From a bacterium C-53 (lineage in GTDB: Bacteria; Bacillota; Clostridia; Lachnospirales; Lachnospiraceae): a DNA stretch of 64,000 nt. Under the pieces are notes generated by a model, which searched no databases, was not told the origin of the DNA, and worked only from the letters and a program-made list of their open reading frames with translations. This document shows, piece by piece, positions 54,999 to 63,513 of the stretch (the stretch's first letter is position 1; every line of letters starts with the position of its first letter). The translations under genes were made by a program, and so were the position numbers. The stretch spans positions 62,001 to 126,000 of the forward strand of contig RAZD01000006.1 in NCBI GenBank assembly GCA_003612525.1, read 5' to 3'.

Positions 54999-55688
54999 TT
55001 AATATTTTGCAGTTGTAATCCTTATGCCAGGCCCCATTGTAGAAGCAAGCGATACGCTTTTTAAATACTGACCCTTTAACGCTGCCGGTCTTGCCTTTAA
55101 AATCGCCTCCATAATAGCGTCATAGTTCTCCTGAAGCTTCTCCTCTGAGAAAGAAGCTTTCCCAATCGGCACATGAATCAAATTCGTCTTGTCCAGCCTG
55201 TATTCCACTTTACCGGCTTTGATATCGTTGATTGCCTTCGTAACATCCATCGTTACAGTACCGGCTTTCGGGTTCGGCATCAGGCCTTTCGGTCCCAGAA
55301 CCTTACCAAGACGTCCCACAACACCCATCATATCAGGAGTTGCAACTACAACATCAAAATCAAGCCATCCTTCTTTCTGAATCCTGGGAATCAGCTCTTC
55401 ACCGCCAACATGATCAGCGCCGGCCGCTTCCGCTTCATTCACCTTATCACCTTTTGCAAACACGAGTACCTTTACACTCTTACCTGTACCATTCGGCAAT
55501 ACAACGGCGCCACGGATCTGCTGTTCTGCATGACGTCCGTCACAGCCTGTTCTGATATGAAGCTCAATGGTTTCATCAAACTTTGCAACTGCTGTTTTTT
55601 TTGCAAGAGAGATTGCTTCAGCGGGCTCATAAAATGTCATACGGTCGACCTGCTTTGCAGCCTCTTTATATTTCTTACCATGTTTCAT
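54999..55688 (-). CDS. rplA: 50S ribosomal protein L1
   Basis: 229 residues, [16 protein letters not shown] start, [20 protein letters not shown] signature. L1 forms the mobile L1 stalk near the ribosomal E site and often represses its own operon. 28 bases after rplK. In most Firmicutes rplJ follows directly; here a terminator and three unrelated genes come next. Confidence 0.99.
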   Translation of the reverse strand: MKHGKKYKEAAKQVDRMTFYEPAEAISLAKKTAVAKFDETIELHIRTGCDGRHAEQQIRGAVVLPNGTGKSVKVLVFAKGDKVNEAEAAGADHVGGEELIPRIQKEGWLDFDVVVATPDMMGVVGRLGKVLGPKGLMPNPKAGTVTMDVTKAINDIKAGKVEYRLDKTNLIHVPIGKASFSEEKLQENYDAIMEAILKARPAALKGQYLKSVSLASTMGPGIRITTAKY

Positions 55689-55716
55689 TATTCGTTTCCT
55701 CCGTTCCGCCTATGGC

Positions 55717-56142
55717 TTACTCTTCTACTTCTACACCCATGCTTCTGGCCGTACCTGCAATCATGCTCATAGCAGCTTCCAGAGTCGCTGCATTCAAATC
55801 CGGCATCTTTGTCTCGGCAATCTCCTGAAGTTTCGCTTTGGAGAGTTTCGCTACCTTCGTCTTGTTCGGCACAGCTGAACCAGACTTGATATTGCATGCC
55901 TTTTTGATGAGTACTGCCGCAGGAGGAGTTTTGGTCACAAAACTGAAACTTCTGTCTGCGTAAACTGTGATTACCACCGGGATAATTACATCACCTTTAT
56001 CGGCAGTTCTTGCATTAAACTGCTTTGTAAATTCTACGATATTTACGCCATGCTGTCCAAGTGCAGGACCAACTGGCGGCGCAGGTGTTGCTTTTCCGGC
56101 AGGAATCTGTAACTTAATATATCCTTCTACTTTTTTTGCCAT
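55717..56142 (-). CDS. rplK: 50S ribosomal protein L11
   Basis: 141 residues, [23 protein letters not shown] start region and the C-terminal [11 protein letters not shown]. Forms the GTPase centre with 23S rRNA and L10/L12. Follows nusG by about 117 bases with AGGAGG before the ATG. Confidence 0.99.
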   Translation of the reverse strand: MAKKVEGYIKLQIPAGKATPAPPVGPALGQHGVNIVEFTKQFNARTADKGDVIIPVVITVYADRSFSFVTKTPPAAVLIKKACNIKSGSAVPNKTKVAKLSKAKLQEIAETKMPDLNAATLEAAMSMIAGTARSMGVEVEE

Positions 56143-56259
56143 ATCGGCACCTCCTATTTATTCGCCTGAATCGGCGAGTGTGGTTGTGGCGGGCAGGAGC
56201 TTAGGAACTCGTCCCTCCCACATTACTGCTTTTATATTTAAGGATTGCTCCATAAATAC

Positions 56260-56778
56260 CTAATTCATCTTACTTACTTCTGCGAATCCGATTTCAACCG
56301 GAGTCTCTCTTCCAAACAATTCCACATTAATCGTGGCCGTCTGTTTATTATAATCCATTCTCTGAACAACTCCGACCGTATCTTTCCATACCCCGGCGAT
56401 CACCGCAATCGTATCGCCTTCTTTAAAGCTTACAACAATATTCTCTGTCTGAATTCCAAGCGGCCGCATTTCTTCTTCTGTCAATGGAACTGGTTTACTT
56501 CCCGGACCAACAAACCCTGTAACACCTCTCGTATTTCTGACTACATACCAAGTATCATCATTCATGATCATGTTAATCAGAACATAACCTGGAAACATTT
56601 TCTTCTGTACGGTTTTGCGTGCACCATTTTTCATTTCCACGACATCCTGCATAGGAACCCTGACCTCCAGGATTTCATCCTCAAGATGCCTGTTTTCTAT
56701 GGTTTTATCAATATTGGCCTTCACCTTATTCTCATATCCGGAGTAAGTGTGCACTACATACCAGTTTGCCTCTGCCAT
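56260..56778 (-). CDS. nusG: Transcription termination/antitermination protein NusG
   Basis: 172 residues. NGN domain (MAEANWYVVHTYSGYENKVK, FPGYVLINMIMNDDTWYVVRN) and KOW domain (FKEGDTIAVIAGVWKDTVG). Binds RNA polymerase to affect pausing and Rho-dependent events. ATG 56778 gives the standard start; an upstream ATG at 56790 is also in frame and a bit closer to AAGGAT, so the exact start is uncertain. Follows secE. Confidence 0.97.
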   Translation of the reverse strand: MAEANWYVVHTYSGYENKVKANIDKTIENRHLEDEILEVRVPMQDVVEMKNGARKTVQKKMFPGYVLINMIMNDDTWYVVRNTRGVTGFVGPGSKPVPLTEEEMRPLGIQTENIVVSFKEGDTIAVIAGVWKDTVGVVQRMDYNKQTATINVELFGRETPVEIGFAEVSKMN

Positions 56779-56793
56779 ACTGTCACCCATCCT

Positions 56794-57003
56794 TTATTTC
56801 ACCAAGAAATTGATGCCATACTGAAGAACCGTATCAATAAGCGTAATAATCAATCCCAGTACAATTGATACAGAAACAACAGCAACCGCCTGTTTCCCCA
56901 ATGTTTTTCTGGCAGGCCAGATAATCTTGCGAAACTCTGCCTTCACACCGGTAAAGAAACTCACTTTCGCCGTTTTGTCCGTCTTGTTTCCTGCATTACC
57001 CAT
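56794..57003 (-). CDS. secE: Preprotein translocase subunit SecE
   Basis: 69 residues from ATG 57003, with GAGG 7 bases before it. Amphipathic helix FFTGVKAEFRKIIWPARKTL then one membrane helix VVSVSIVLGLIITLIDTVL. Stabilises SecY in the translocon. Between rpmG and nusG as usual. Confidence 0.96.
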   Translation of the reverse strand: MGNAGNKTDKTAKVSFFTGVKAEFRKIIWPARKTLGKQAVAVVSVSIVLGLIITLIDTVLQYGINFLVK

Positions 57004-57032
57004 ATTTAAACCTCTACTTTCCGCCACTGAAA

Positions 57033-57182
57033 TTATTTCGTTTCTTTGTGCAGTGTATGCGTCCTACAGAATTTGCAATATTTCTTTGTTTCCATCCTGT
57101 CGGGATGTGCCTTCTTGTCCTTTGTCGTATCATAATTACGGTTTTTACACTCTGTACATGCTAATGTGATTCTTGTACGCAT
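57033..57182 (-). CDS. rpmG: 50S ribosomal protein L33
   Basis: 49 residues from ATG 57182 after GGAGGTGG. Contains the four cysteines of the zinc ribbon (CTEC and CKFC), so it is the zinc-dependent (C+) form, which may be swapped under zinc limitation in species with a second copy. The longer upstream extension in the same frame is not part of the protein. Confidence 0.97.
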   Translation of the reverse strand: MRTRITLACTECKNRNYDTTKDKKAHPDRMETKKYCKFCRTHTLHKETK

Positions 57183-57305
57183 AATATATCCACCTCCGTG
57201 CGCATTTTCTTGTTTTTTATTTTCTGTGAAGTAACCGGCCATTTCTTTTGCTCCACAATATTTTTTGCGCACAAAAAAAAGACCTTGTTTCAATCTCGTT
57301 CGATA

Positions 57306-57334
57306 ACTATATCATAATTCCCTTTTTGAGTCAA
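57306..57334 (-). promoter_or_regulatory. Promoter of rpmG-secE-nusG
   Basis: Minus strand TTGACT (57329-57334), 17-base spacer, TATAGT (57306-57311), 124 bases upstream of rpmG. Confidence 0.82.
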
Positions 57335-57434
57335 TATTTTTTCAGCAATCTTATTGAATTATCTGGTCTAATGTGATATCCTACATGTATAAAAGTGTGT
57401 TATTTCTTATTTATTATAGAAAGGAGGAGATTTT

Positions 57435-58748
57435 ATGGCTCTCATCAGTCAGACAGCACTTAATAATGTATATAACCACTATCTTACATCTTACGCACCG
57501 AGAAGCACGTCCCGCTATGATACTCATAAGAAAAGCGAGCTTCGCAGTATATACAATTCTATCATCAAACAGACCAAAACTTCTCCTCTTTATTTGGTTG
57601 ACATTAATAAAGATGTCCGGCAGTTTGCTGTTGGAATGAAGGAAAATGCAAGGGAGCTTAAAAACACAATTTCCTCCCTGTCTTCCAGAGGTTCCAGTCA
57701 TGTCCTTGACCAGAAAACTGCTTTTTCCAGCGATGATGAACTTGTACAGGCAAAATATATTGGCGCCGACGTGAATGCTCCCGATGCGGCAAAGGATTTC
57801 GAAGTGGAAGTAAAGCAGCTTGCCTCCACACAGATTAATCTTGGAATTTTTCTTCCCGACGACGAATGTGAACTGTCTCCTGATACGTATTCTTTTGATC
57901 TGCATATCAGTGATACGGATTATGAGTTTCAGTTTAATATTAACAAAGGGGAAACAAATCGCGAGCTCCAGGAAAAACTTTCCAATCTTTTAAACCGTTC
58001 GAATGTAGGCATTAAAAGTTCCGTTATTGATGATGAAGACGGCGGCAGCTCTCTTCGTCTGGAAAGTCTGGCAACAGGAATTCCCATAAATGGAGATTCT
58101 ATTTTTCATATTTCCGACCAAAACACAAGCAGGAGAACAGGCGCGGTTGATTATCTCGGCATCGGAGAAATTACAAACGCTCCTACAAATGCTGTCTTTT
58201 CGATTAATGATAGGGAACATGTCGCAAATACAAACACTTACATTGTCAGGAATGATTTTGAATTGACATTTAATGGAATTACCGCGGATAATTCCCCCGT
58301 GACCATTGGATTAAAACCGGATGTAGAATCCATGTCTGATAATATCCATCAGCTCATTAACAGCTACAATCAATTTCTGACAAGGGCGAATATCTATTCC
58401 GGAAGTAATATAAATTCCGGAAAATTGATTACGGAAATGAACCGTATTACGAATATTTATCGCAGTGATCTTGATACAATGGGAATCACTCCGGAGAATA
58501 ATGGTTTGATTTCGATTGACGATAAACTTCTGTCGCAGACACTCAGCGACGAAGAAGAAAATGAACTGCATATGAATACAATTCAGGATTTTGCGGGTTC
58601 TCTTGTCCATAAATCCGACCAGATTTCCCTGAATCCGATGAATTATGTCGATAAAATTGTGGTTGCATACAAAAATCCCGCCAGGGCATTCGCAAATCCG
58701 TACATCACAAGTATGTACAGCGGAATGCTATTCAACAGTTATTGTTAA
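57435..58748 (+). CDS. fliD: FliD-like flagellar filament cap protein (HAP2 family)
   Basis: 437 residues, with AAAGGAGG before the ATG. The middle has the FliD_N-like FEVEVKQLASTQINLG and FELTFNGI; the C-terminal half has LKPDVESMSDNIHQLINSYNQFLTRA and LDTMGITPENNGLISID, as in FliD C-terminal domains. FliD caps the growing flagellar filament. It lacks a typical N-terminal start of FliD and is variable there, so a related hook-associated or FliD-like role is possible. Stands alone, divergent from rpmG, with a flagellin 1.7 kb away. Confidence 0.68.
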   Translation: MALISQTALNNVYNHYLTSYAPRSTSRYDTHKKSELRSIYNSIIKQTKTSPLYLVDINKDVRQFAVGMKENARELKNTISSLSSRGSSHVLDQKTAFSSDDELVQAKYIGADVNAPDAAKDFEVEVKQLASTQINLGIFLPDDECELSPDTYSFDLHISDTDYEFQFNINKGETNRELQEKLSNLLNRSNVGIKSSVIDDEDGGSSLRLESLATGIPINGDSIFHISDQNTSRRTGAVDYLGIGEITNAPTNAVFSINDREHVANTNTYIVRNDFELTFNGITADNSPVTIGLKPDVESMSDNIHQLINSYNQFLTRANIYSGSNINSGKLITEMNRITNIYRSDLDTMGITPENNGLISIDDKLLSQTLSDEEENELHMNTIQDFAGSLVHKSDQISLNPMNYVDKIVVAYKNPARAFANPYITSMYSGMLFNSYC

Positions 58749-58770
58749 TGCGCAAAATCAATCTTTAAAA

Positions 58771-58800
58771 AAGCAGTTCACCCTTCAAAGCGAACTGCTT
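58771..58800. terminator. Bidirectional terminator between the fliD-like and O-antigen-ligase-like genes
   Basis: AAGCAGTTC/GAACTGCTT stem flanked by A-run on the left and T-run on the right, suited to both converging genes. Confidence 0.88.
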
Positions 58801-58804
58801 TTTT

Positions 58805-60406
58805 CTATTCCCTTATCTTTCCATATCGGATAACAGACTCTCCGGCTCCCATCAAAATAAAAATAACAGGTGTACAGATAATCTGCTGATAGCAGAAGAA
58901 ATTATGCCCCATATAGCAGACAATCGAGACTGCTATCGCTATTAATTCCGGATAATCATCCGCCTTCTTTAAAAAACGGCGGAATGCAGATACAAATATT
59001 CCTATATAAGCAACCACACCTATAATACCAAGATTTACAAGCGCATTCAGCCATTCATTATGCGCACAGGTAAGCACCGTATTTTCTCCCCATTTAGCCG
59101 CCAGTTCCGCTCCAAAAAAGCTATAGACAAAAGATGAAAATCCATCCGGTCCACATCCGAAAAGCTTTCGAATCAGGCTGCCCTTAAAGAATGACTTTGC
59201 GGCAAATATCCAGGATGACCCACGATTGTTTCCCCAGTATTCGTCGAAAAGGAGATAGTTATTACTACTTTTCATATTCTCAGGCAGCCTGCCTGTTGTG
59301 TTTAGATAAATGTAAACTACAGCCGCTGTTACCCCGATAAGAACGACTGCCAGCGCAATCACACGAAGTATTTTTACCCTGGATACATCAATCGTTCCAT
59401 TCTTTTCCATCTGTCGAAAACAGAAATAAACCACAATGGCAATCGCTAAAAACACCCAGATCAGAAGGTGCTGAGAACAAAATACCGGAAGCGCATCAAG
59501 CTGCACAGCGTTCTCTGGAAACAGTCTCTGGCATACCCCCATAAACTTAAAACTTGCCAAACACATTATGATAACTTCCAGAAAACGTTCAAACCGTTTA
59601 TTCGACTCCATTGAAATCCAGAACATTACAAAAAACATTACGCCGAATGCCACAAACGCACTATCCGAATTCTGAGTTACCATTGTCATAAAGCCAACCG
59701 CCGTAAATATTCCACTGAAAATACGGATATACTTACTATCATAGAACCAGAATGCAAACATACCGAGTGGAAACAGCAGAACCATGTAACTGGAATACCA
59801 TGTTGCCTGTCCAAGCGTGGACAGAAAATTAATGATATATTTTTCATCCAGATCTTTGTACATCTCCAGAGGATCTATCCTGAACCGCATAAGTATGGCA
59901 AGCAGAAATACCAGAAATGCCGTTGCGAGGTATAGAAGGATAGCTGACTGATCCCACCTCCAATAACGTGAAACAAAAAAATAAATCAGCACAAAACACG
60001 TTTGTGCAATCAATCCCATGTACCATCCGTCATATCCCCATATTACCTGATCCTTATAGGGCGAAAGAAGCACAGATACGACTACTGCAGCCATATAAAC
60101 GGCCACAAACCAATCCACCACAGAGAACTTAATATTCCTTACATAATTTTCAAACTCATGTTTTCGAATCAATTCCATCATATATAAGAGGAAAAAAACT
60201 GCCAGAACCGCACCGGCCGTGAAAGTCACAACCCTGAAAAACTGCCATTTGGCATCTCCCATATTATAATATTTGTTCTGATAATAAACGGGATAAATTA
60301 CAAACATAAAAAACACATAAACCGCGGTAAACTCCCGAAGCAGTTTATGATACAGCCAGCCTGTTTCCTTTTTCCTTCTGTCCACTTTCCTATGAAGATT
60401 CGCCAT
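58805..60406 (-). CDS. O-antigen ligase-family (Wzy/WaaL-like) membrane protein
   Basis: 533 residues from ATG 60406 (AGGAG before it), with about 12 hydrophobic segments (for example VYVFFMFVIYPVYY, LLYLATAFLVFLLAILM). A long outside loop near residue 370-440 has GCGPDGFSSFVYSFFG and CAHNEWLNALVNLGIIG, the His-containing signature of O-antigen ligase/polymerase proteins. Such enzymes join or polymerise surface glycans. In a Gram-positive next to flagellin, roles in wall polymer or flagellin glycosylation are possible; not shown by sequence. Confidence 0.82.
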   Translation of the reverse strand: MANLHRKVDRRKKETGWLYHKLLREFTAVYVFFMFVIYPVYYQNKYYNMGDAKWQFFRVVTFTAGAVLAVFFLLYMMELIRKHEFENYVRNIKFSVVDWFVAVYMAAVVVSVLLSPYKDQVIWGYDGWYMGLIAQTCFVLIYFFVSRYWRWDQSAILLYLATAFLVFLLAILMRFRIDPLEMYKDLDEKYIINFLSTLGQATWYSSYMVLLFPLGMFAFWFYDSKYIRIFSGIFTAVGFMTMVTQNSDSAFVAFGVMFFVMFWISMESNKRFERFLEVIIMCLASFKFMGVCQRLFPENAVQLDALPVFCSQHLLIWVFLAIAIVVYFCFRQMEKNGTIDVSRVKILRVIALAVVLIGVTAAVVYIYLNTTGRLPENMKSSNNYLLFDEYWGNNRGSSWIFAAKSFFKGSLIRKLFGCGPDGFSSFVYSFFGAELAAKWGENTVLTCAHNEWLNALVNLGIIGVVAYIGIFVSAFRRFLKKADDYPELIAIAVSIVCYMGHNFFCYQQIICTPVIFILMGAGESVIRYGKIRE

Positions 60407-60436
60407 AATCAACTCCTATATTTTACACATGAAAAA

Positions 60437-60460
60437 GAATCCGGATATAAGACCGGATTC
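60437..60460 (-). terminator. Terminator of the flagellin gene
   Basis: GAATCCGG/CCGGATTC stem, 8-base loop, TTTTTC after it on the minus strand. Confidence 0.85.
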
Positions 60461-60493
60461 CATTCCTTCTATTTATTTTTGTGCCTTTTCTAA

Positions 60494-61261
60494 TTATAAT
60501 CCTTGAAACAGTCTTGTCACCTGGTGACTCTGTGCCATCTGATTCTTCTGCATCATGAAACGGTAATCATTCATAAGCTGATCCTGTTTCATTTTAGAAA
60601 CAGCTCCCGGAATGTCTAAATCCTCCAGTCTGCTATTTGCGCCAGTTAACTGAATCGATGCTCCCGTACTATAATTAAAGGAATGCTCCAAACCGTTTGT
60701 CGAAGCTCCTATACGGCTTCTCTGTTCGCTTACAGCATTCAAAGCCTTGTCAACAGCACCCAGATCAAAGTCGCCGGTCACATTGAATCCACGCAATCCT
60801 AACGCACTGAGAGCAGAGTTTCCCATATTTACATTCATACCCGAACCATCCGGATTCGACGCGATATGAAGATTATTGCTGCTGCCATCCAGCAAAGTTG
60901 ACTCGTTAAACTTTGTATTCCTTGCAATCTGATCAAGCCCCTGCAGGTTCTGGCTTACTTCCGCCTGAAGCGCCTGCCTGTCACTGTCTGACATCAGACC
61001 ATTCGAAGCCCTTATCCCAAGTTCCTGAATTCTGTGCAGTGAATCATGTACGCCTTCCAAAGCGCCGTCTGCAATATTTGCGGCACTAATGCCCATTTTA
61101 ATATTTTCACCATTCACATTCATTGCGCCGGACTGCTTCTTCAATTTCTGCGATATATTTAACCCGGCAGCATCATCTTTTGCGGAATGGATACGTTTGC
61201 CGCTTGCAATTTTCCCATAATACGATGACGGTGAATGATACATTCTTGAAATCCCTGTCAT
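60494..61261 (-). CDS. Flagellin (short form)
   Basis: 255 residues with the flagellin N-terminal D0/D1 (ASGKRIHSAKDDAAGLNISQKL, then GVHDSLHRIQELGIRASNG) and C-terminal D1/D0 (SEQRSRIGASTNGLEHS, then the last helix ending RLFQGL). The central variable D2/D3 domain is almost absent, so this is a minimal flagellin. The N-terminus starts MTGISRMYHS rather than the usual MxINxN, unusual for the D0 helix, so it could be a minor or specialised flagellin. Confidence 0.85.
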   Translation of the reverse strand: MTGISRMYHSPSSYYGKIASGKRIHSAKDDAAGLNISQKLKKQSGAMNVNGENIKMGISAANIADGALEGVHDSLHRIQELGIRASNGLMSDSDRQALQAEVSQNLQGLDQIARNTKFNESTLLDGSSNNLHIASNPDGSGMNVNMGNSALSALGLRGFNVTGDFDLGAVDKALNAVSEQRSRIGASTNGLEHSFNYSTGASIQLTGANSRLEDLDIPGAVSKMKQDQLMNDYRFMMQKNQMAQSHQVTRLFQGL

Positions 61262-61416
61262 AATATGAATGCCCCCTTTTTCAACTTACTTTATTTGTAT
61301 ATACAGTATAACTCCTTTCCATACTTTTTTCCAGTATATTCATAAAATTTGTTTTTTATTTTTCAGTACATTACAAATTCTTAATTTCTTAAGTATTTAT
61401 TTCATGTCAACTGTGC
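61262..61416. other. Divergent intergenic region between flagellin and SH3 genes
   Basis: AT-rich; contains start signals of both flanking genes. No clear sigma-28 or sigma-A promoter for the flagellin was picked out. Confidence 0.35.
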
Positions 61417-61422
61417 TATAAT
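61417..61422 (+). promoter_or_regulatory. Extended -10 promoter of the SH3-domain gene
   Basis: TGCTATAAT: TATAAT with a TG one base upstream, 32 bases before the start codon; no good -35, typical of extended -10 promoters. Confidence 0.6.
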
Positions 61423-61454
61423 AGGAGATAAGTTCATAGAAAGGATATGATGAA

Positions 61455-62591
61455 ATGACTCAAATGAAGAAGAAAAAAAGAAGAAAAAGAAGGATGTCCA
61501 AAAGAAGACAGGCAAAGCTTATGATTTTAGCTGGTATGGCCCTAATTCTGCTATTAATTATAATTGGAATTTTCTCACTGATTGCAAAACTTTTCAAAAA
61601 ACCGGATTCTCTCACCCTCTCACCAAATTTTACAGAACAGGAGCTTGATATTAATTCGGATTATACATTTTCTATCACCGGTAAACCTGAAAAAGTAAAA
61701 TTGAAGAAAATAAAGTATGAAATTGATTCGGATATCGCCACATTCAAAGCTGCCGATACAGATAAAGATAAGAAGGATAAAGATGCAAAACAGCAGGCGA
61801 TTTTACATACCAATGCTGAGGGAACCATTACCATCAGTGTAAAAATTTCAAAGGTTGTAAGCAATACTCTGACATTTACAATCGTAGATAAAGCAGCAAG
61901 AGAAGCAGAAGCTGCACAAGCTGCCCTGGACGCGCAAATGCAGCAGCAACAGACACAGCCCCAAACCGAAAGCACGGGCGAGCTTGTCAAAACAACTACC
62001 AGAGTCAGAATACGCTCAACCCCCAGCACAGAGGGAGAAATCCTTAAAACATGTGACACAAACGAAACATTTACGAAATATGGAGAAACAGACAACGGAT
62101 GGAGCAAAATTGACTACAACGGACAGGAAGCATATATAAAATCTGATTACCTTGTTCCTGCATCTGAAAACAATGATACAGCCGCAAATAATACATCGCC
62201 GACTGAAACAGCTGGAAACCGGGCAACTGCAAAAAACACACCGAAGAGTACAGAACCTTCACCCTCCACTTCCCAGCCCTCTGCTCCAACCCCGGTTATT
62301 CCTGTAAGCACGGCATCCAATATACCGGCTCAGCCAGACATCCAGACGGCTGCACAGGATCCCGGTCTCGGACAGGCCCCGGAAGACGCCTCGCCTGTTG
62401 AGGCAACTGCGCCTCCCGCTGTTGCGGCGGGTTCCGTTCCTTATACGGATAAAAACGGCGTATCAACTACATTTACCACAGAGGAATGGAATTATTTTCT
62501 ATCCTATTGGGATTATACAGGACAAGCTGAATACTTTGTACACAAACATACATGCGCCGAACTGCGGGCAATGTATGATGCTACACATTAA
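61455..62591 (+). CDS. Membrane-anchored SH3-domain protein
   Basis: 378 residues. A very basic N-terminus (MKKKKRRKRRMSKRRQ) leads into one membrane helix (LMILAGMALILLLIIIGIFSL). Outside: a Big_2-like region (ELDINSDYTFSITGKPEKVK), a bacterial SH3 domain (VKTTTRVRIRSTPSTEGEILK, DNGWSKIDYNGQEAYIKSDYL), then a Ser/Thr/Pro-rich linker and a C-terminal segment with YTDKNGVSTTFTTEEWNYFL. SH3 domains of this kind bind cell wall peptides. Probably an envelope protein; single gene. Confidence 0.8.
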   Translation: MTQMKKKKRRKRRMSKRRQAKLMILAGMALILLLIIIGIFSLIAKLFKKPDSLTLSPNFTEQELDINSDYTFSITGKPEKVKLKKIKYEIDSDIATFKAADTDKDKKDKDAKQQAILHTNAEGTITISVKISKVVSNTLTFTIVDKAAREAEAAQAALDAQMQQQQTQPQTESTGELVKTTTRVRIRSTPSTEGEILKTCDTNETFTKYGETDNGWSKIDYNGQEAYIKSDYLVPASENNDTAANNTSPTETAGNRATAKNTPKSTEPSPSTSQPSAPTPVIPVSTASNIPAQPDIQTAAQDPGLGQAPEDASPVEATAPPAVAAGSVPYTDKNGVSTTFTTEEWNYFLSYWDYTGQAEYFVHKHTCAELRAMYDATH

Positions 62592-62611
62592 ATCACAATT
62601 ATTCTGAAATT

Positions 62612-62653
62612 CCCCACAGCATTTTCACAAAGCAAAGTGATAAATCTGTGGGG
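62612..62653 (+). terminator. Terminator of the SH3-domain gene
   Basis: CCCCACAG/CTGTGGGG pair around a 26-base AT-rich loop, followed by TTTTCTA. Confidence 0.75.
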
Positions 62654-62755
62654 TTTTCTATATTTTAGCAAAAAACTGTTGCATTATTAATCCCCTTATG
62701 GTACATTATTATTGTATCAAAGTTTTGTACTGTTTCTCCATAGGAGAATCATTTT

Positions 62756-63357
62756 ATGAAGAAACAACTATTTCAAGAACTTAACTTAAATAATGCGTTT
62801 TTATTTTCATCTGCATTACAGGAACCTGATATCTGTCAGTTAATTTTAGAAATCATATTCAGAAAAAAATTTTCCTGAATACCAAAGGCCTTAACGATAG
62901 TGAAACACCACCTCTACTCGTCCACTTCCTTAAGTATATGGAAGAAAGTACGGAAACCTGTGCTCTAAAGGCTCAAGATCCTGCCATCGAAAAACTGCAT
63001 GGAAAAATTGACGCATTAAAGAGAAGCCGCAATTTGGAGGAACGCTATATGACATTAGGAGAATGGATTAAAGATGATGCAGAAGATCTGGCCATAGAAA
63101 TCGCTAATGATATAGCCAAAGATATGGCTCAGGATATGGCCAAAAATATCGCTCAGGACCTCATAGAGCAATCCACCCGGCAAACAGTTATAAAAACAAC
63201 TGCCGAAGCAGTTCTCGATATTCTTGAATTAAGGTATAGCATAACACCTGAAATTCATCAGAAAATTCTTTCTGAATCTGATATTCATACCTTGAAAATA
63301 TGGCACAAATTAGCAGTCACTTCTACTTCTCTGGAAGACTTTATTTTAAAAATGTAA
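62756..63357 (+). pseudogene. Rpn / PD-(D/E)XK transposase-family protein, core deleted
   Basis: AGGAGA and ATG 62756 start a 5' piece (LFQELNLNNAFLFSSALQEP, LILEIIF), typical of the N-terminus of Rpn/PD-(D/E)XK putative transposases, ending at TGA 62876. The 3' piece follows in another frame (FLNTKGLNDSETPPLLVHFLKYM, then repeated AKDMAQDMAKNIAQD helices, to 63357). About 150 residues with the nuclease core are missing between them, so the gene is dead. These families often multiply in Lachnospiraceae genomes. Confidence 0.7.
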
Positions 63358-63463
63358 TCTTATTTGTCCACGCATAAATGCGCGGACAAAATCTACTTGT
63401 CACAACCGACACAGTCACTATACATCCACAAAAAAGAAACAGTACAGAAGCTTTGCTGCATAT

Positions 63464-63502
63464 TTTAAAGGGCAGGGCAAAAATGAACCCTGCTCTTTAA
63501 AG
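63464..63502. terminator. Terminator between the Rpn remnant and the last gene
   Basis: Inverted repeat TTTAAAGGGCAGGG / CCCTGC..TTTAAA with A/T-rich flanks on both sides; fits the minus-strand gene ending at 63514 and possibly both directions. Confidence 0.65.
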
Positions 63503-63513
63503 TCATTTAATCT

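Noticed and set aside
63011-63170. AKDMAQDMAKNIAQD repeated segments as a possible new repeat protein
   Set aside because: Such helical repeats are common near the C-terminus of Rpn/PD-(D/E)XK transposase-family proteins, and the gene is a deleted remnant.
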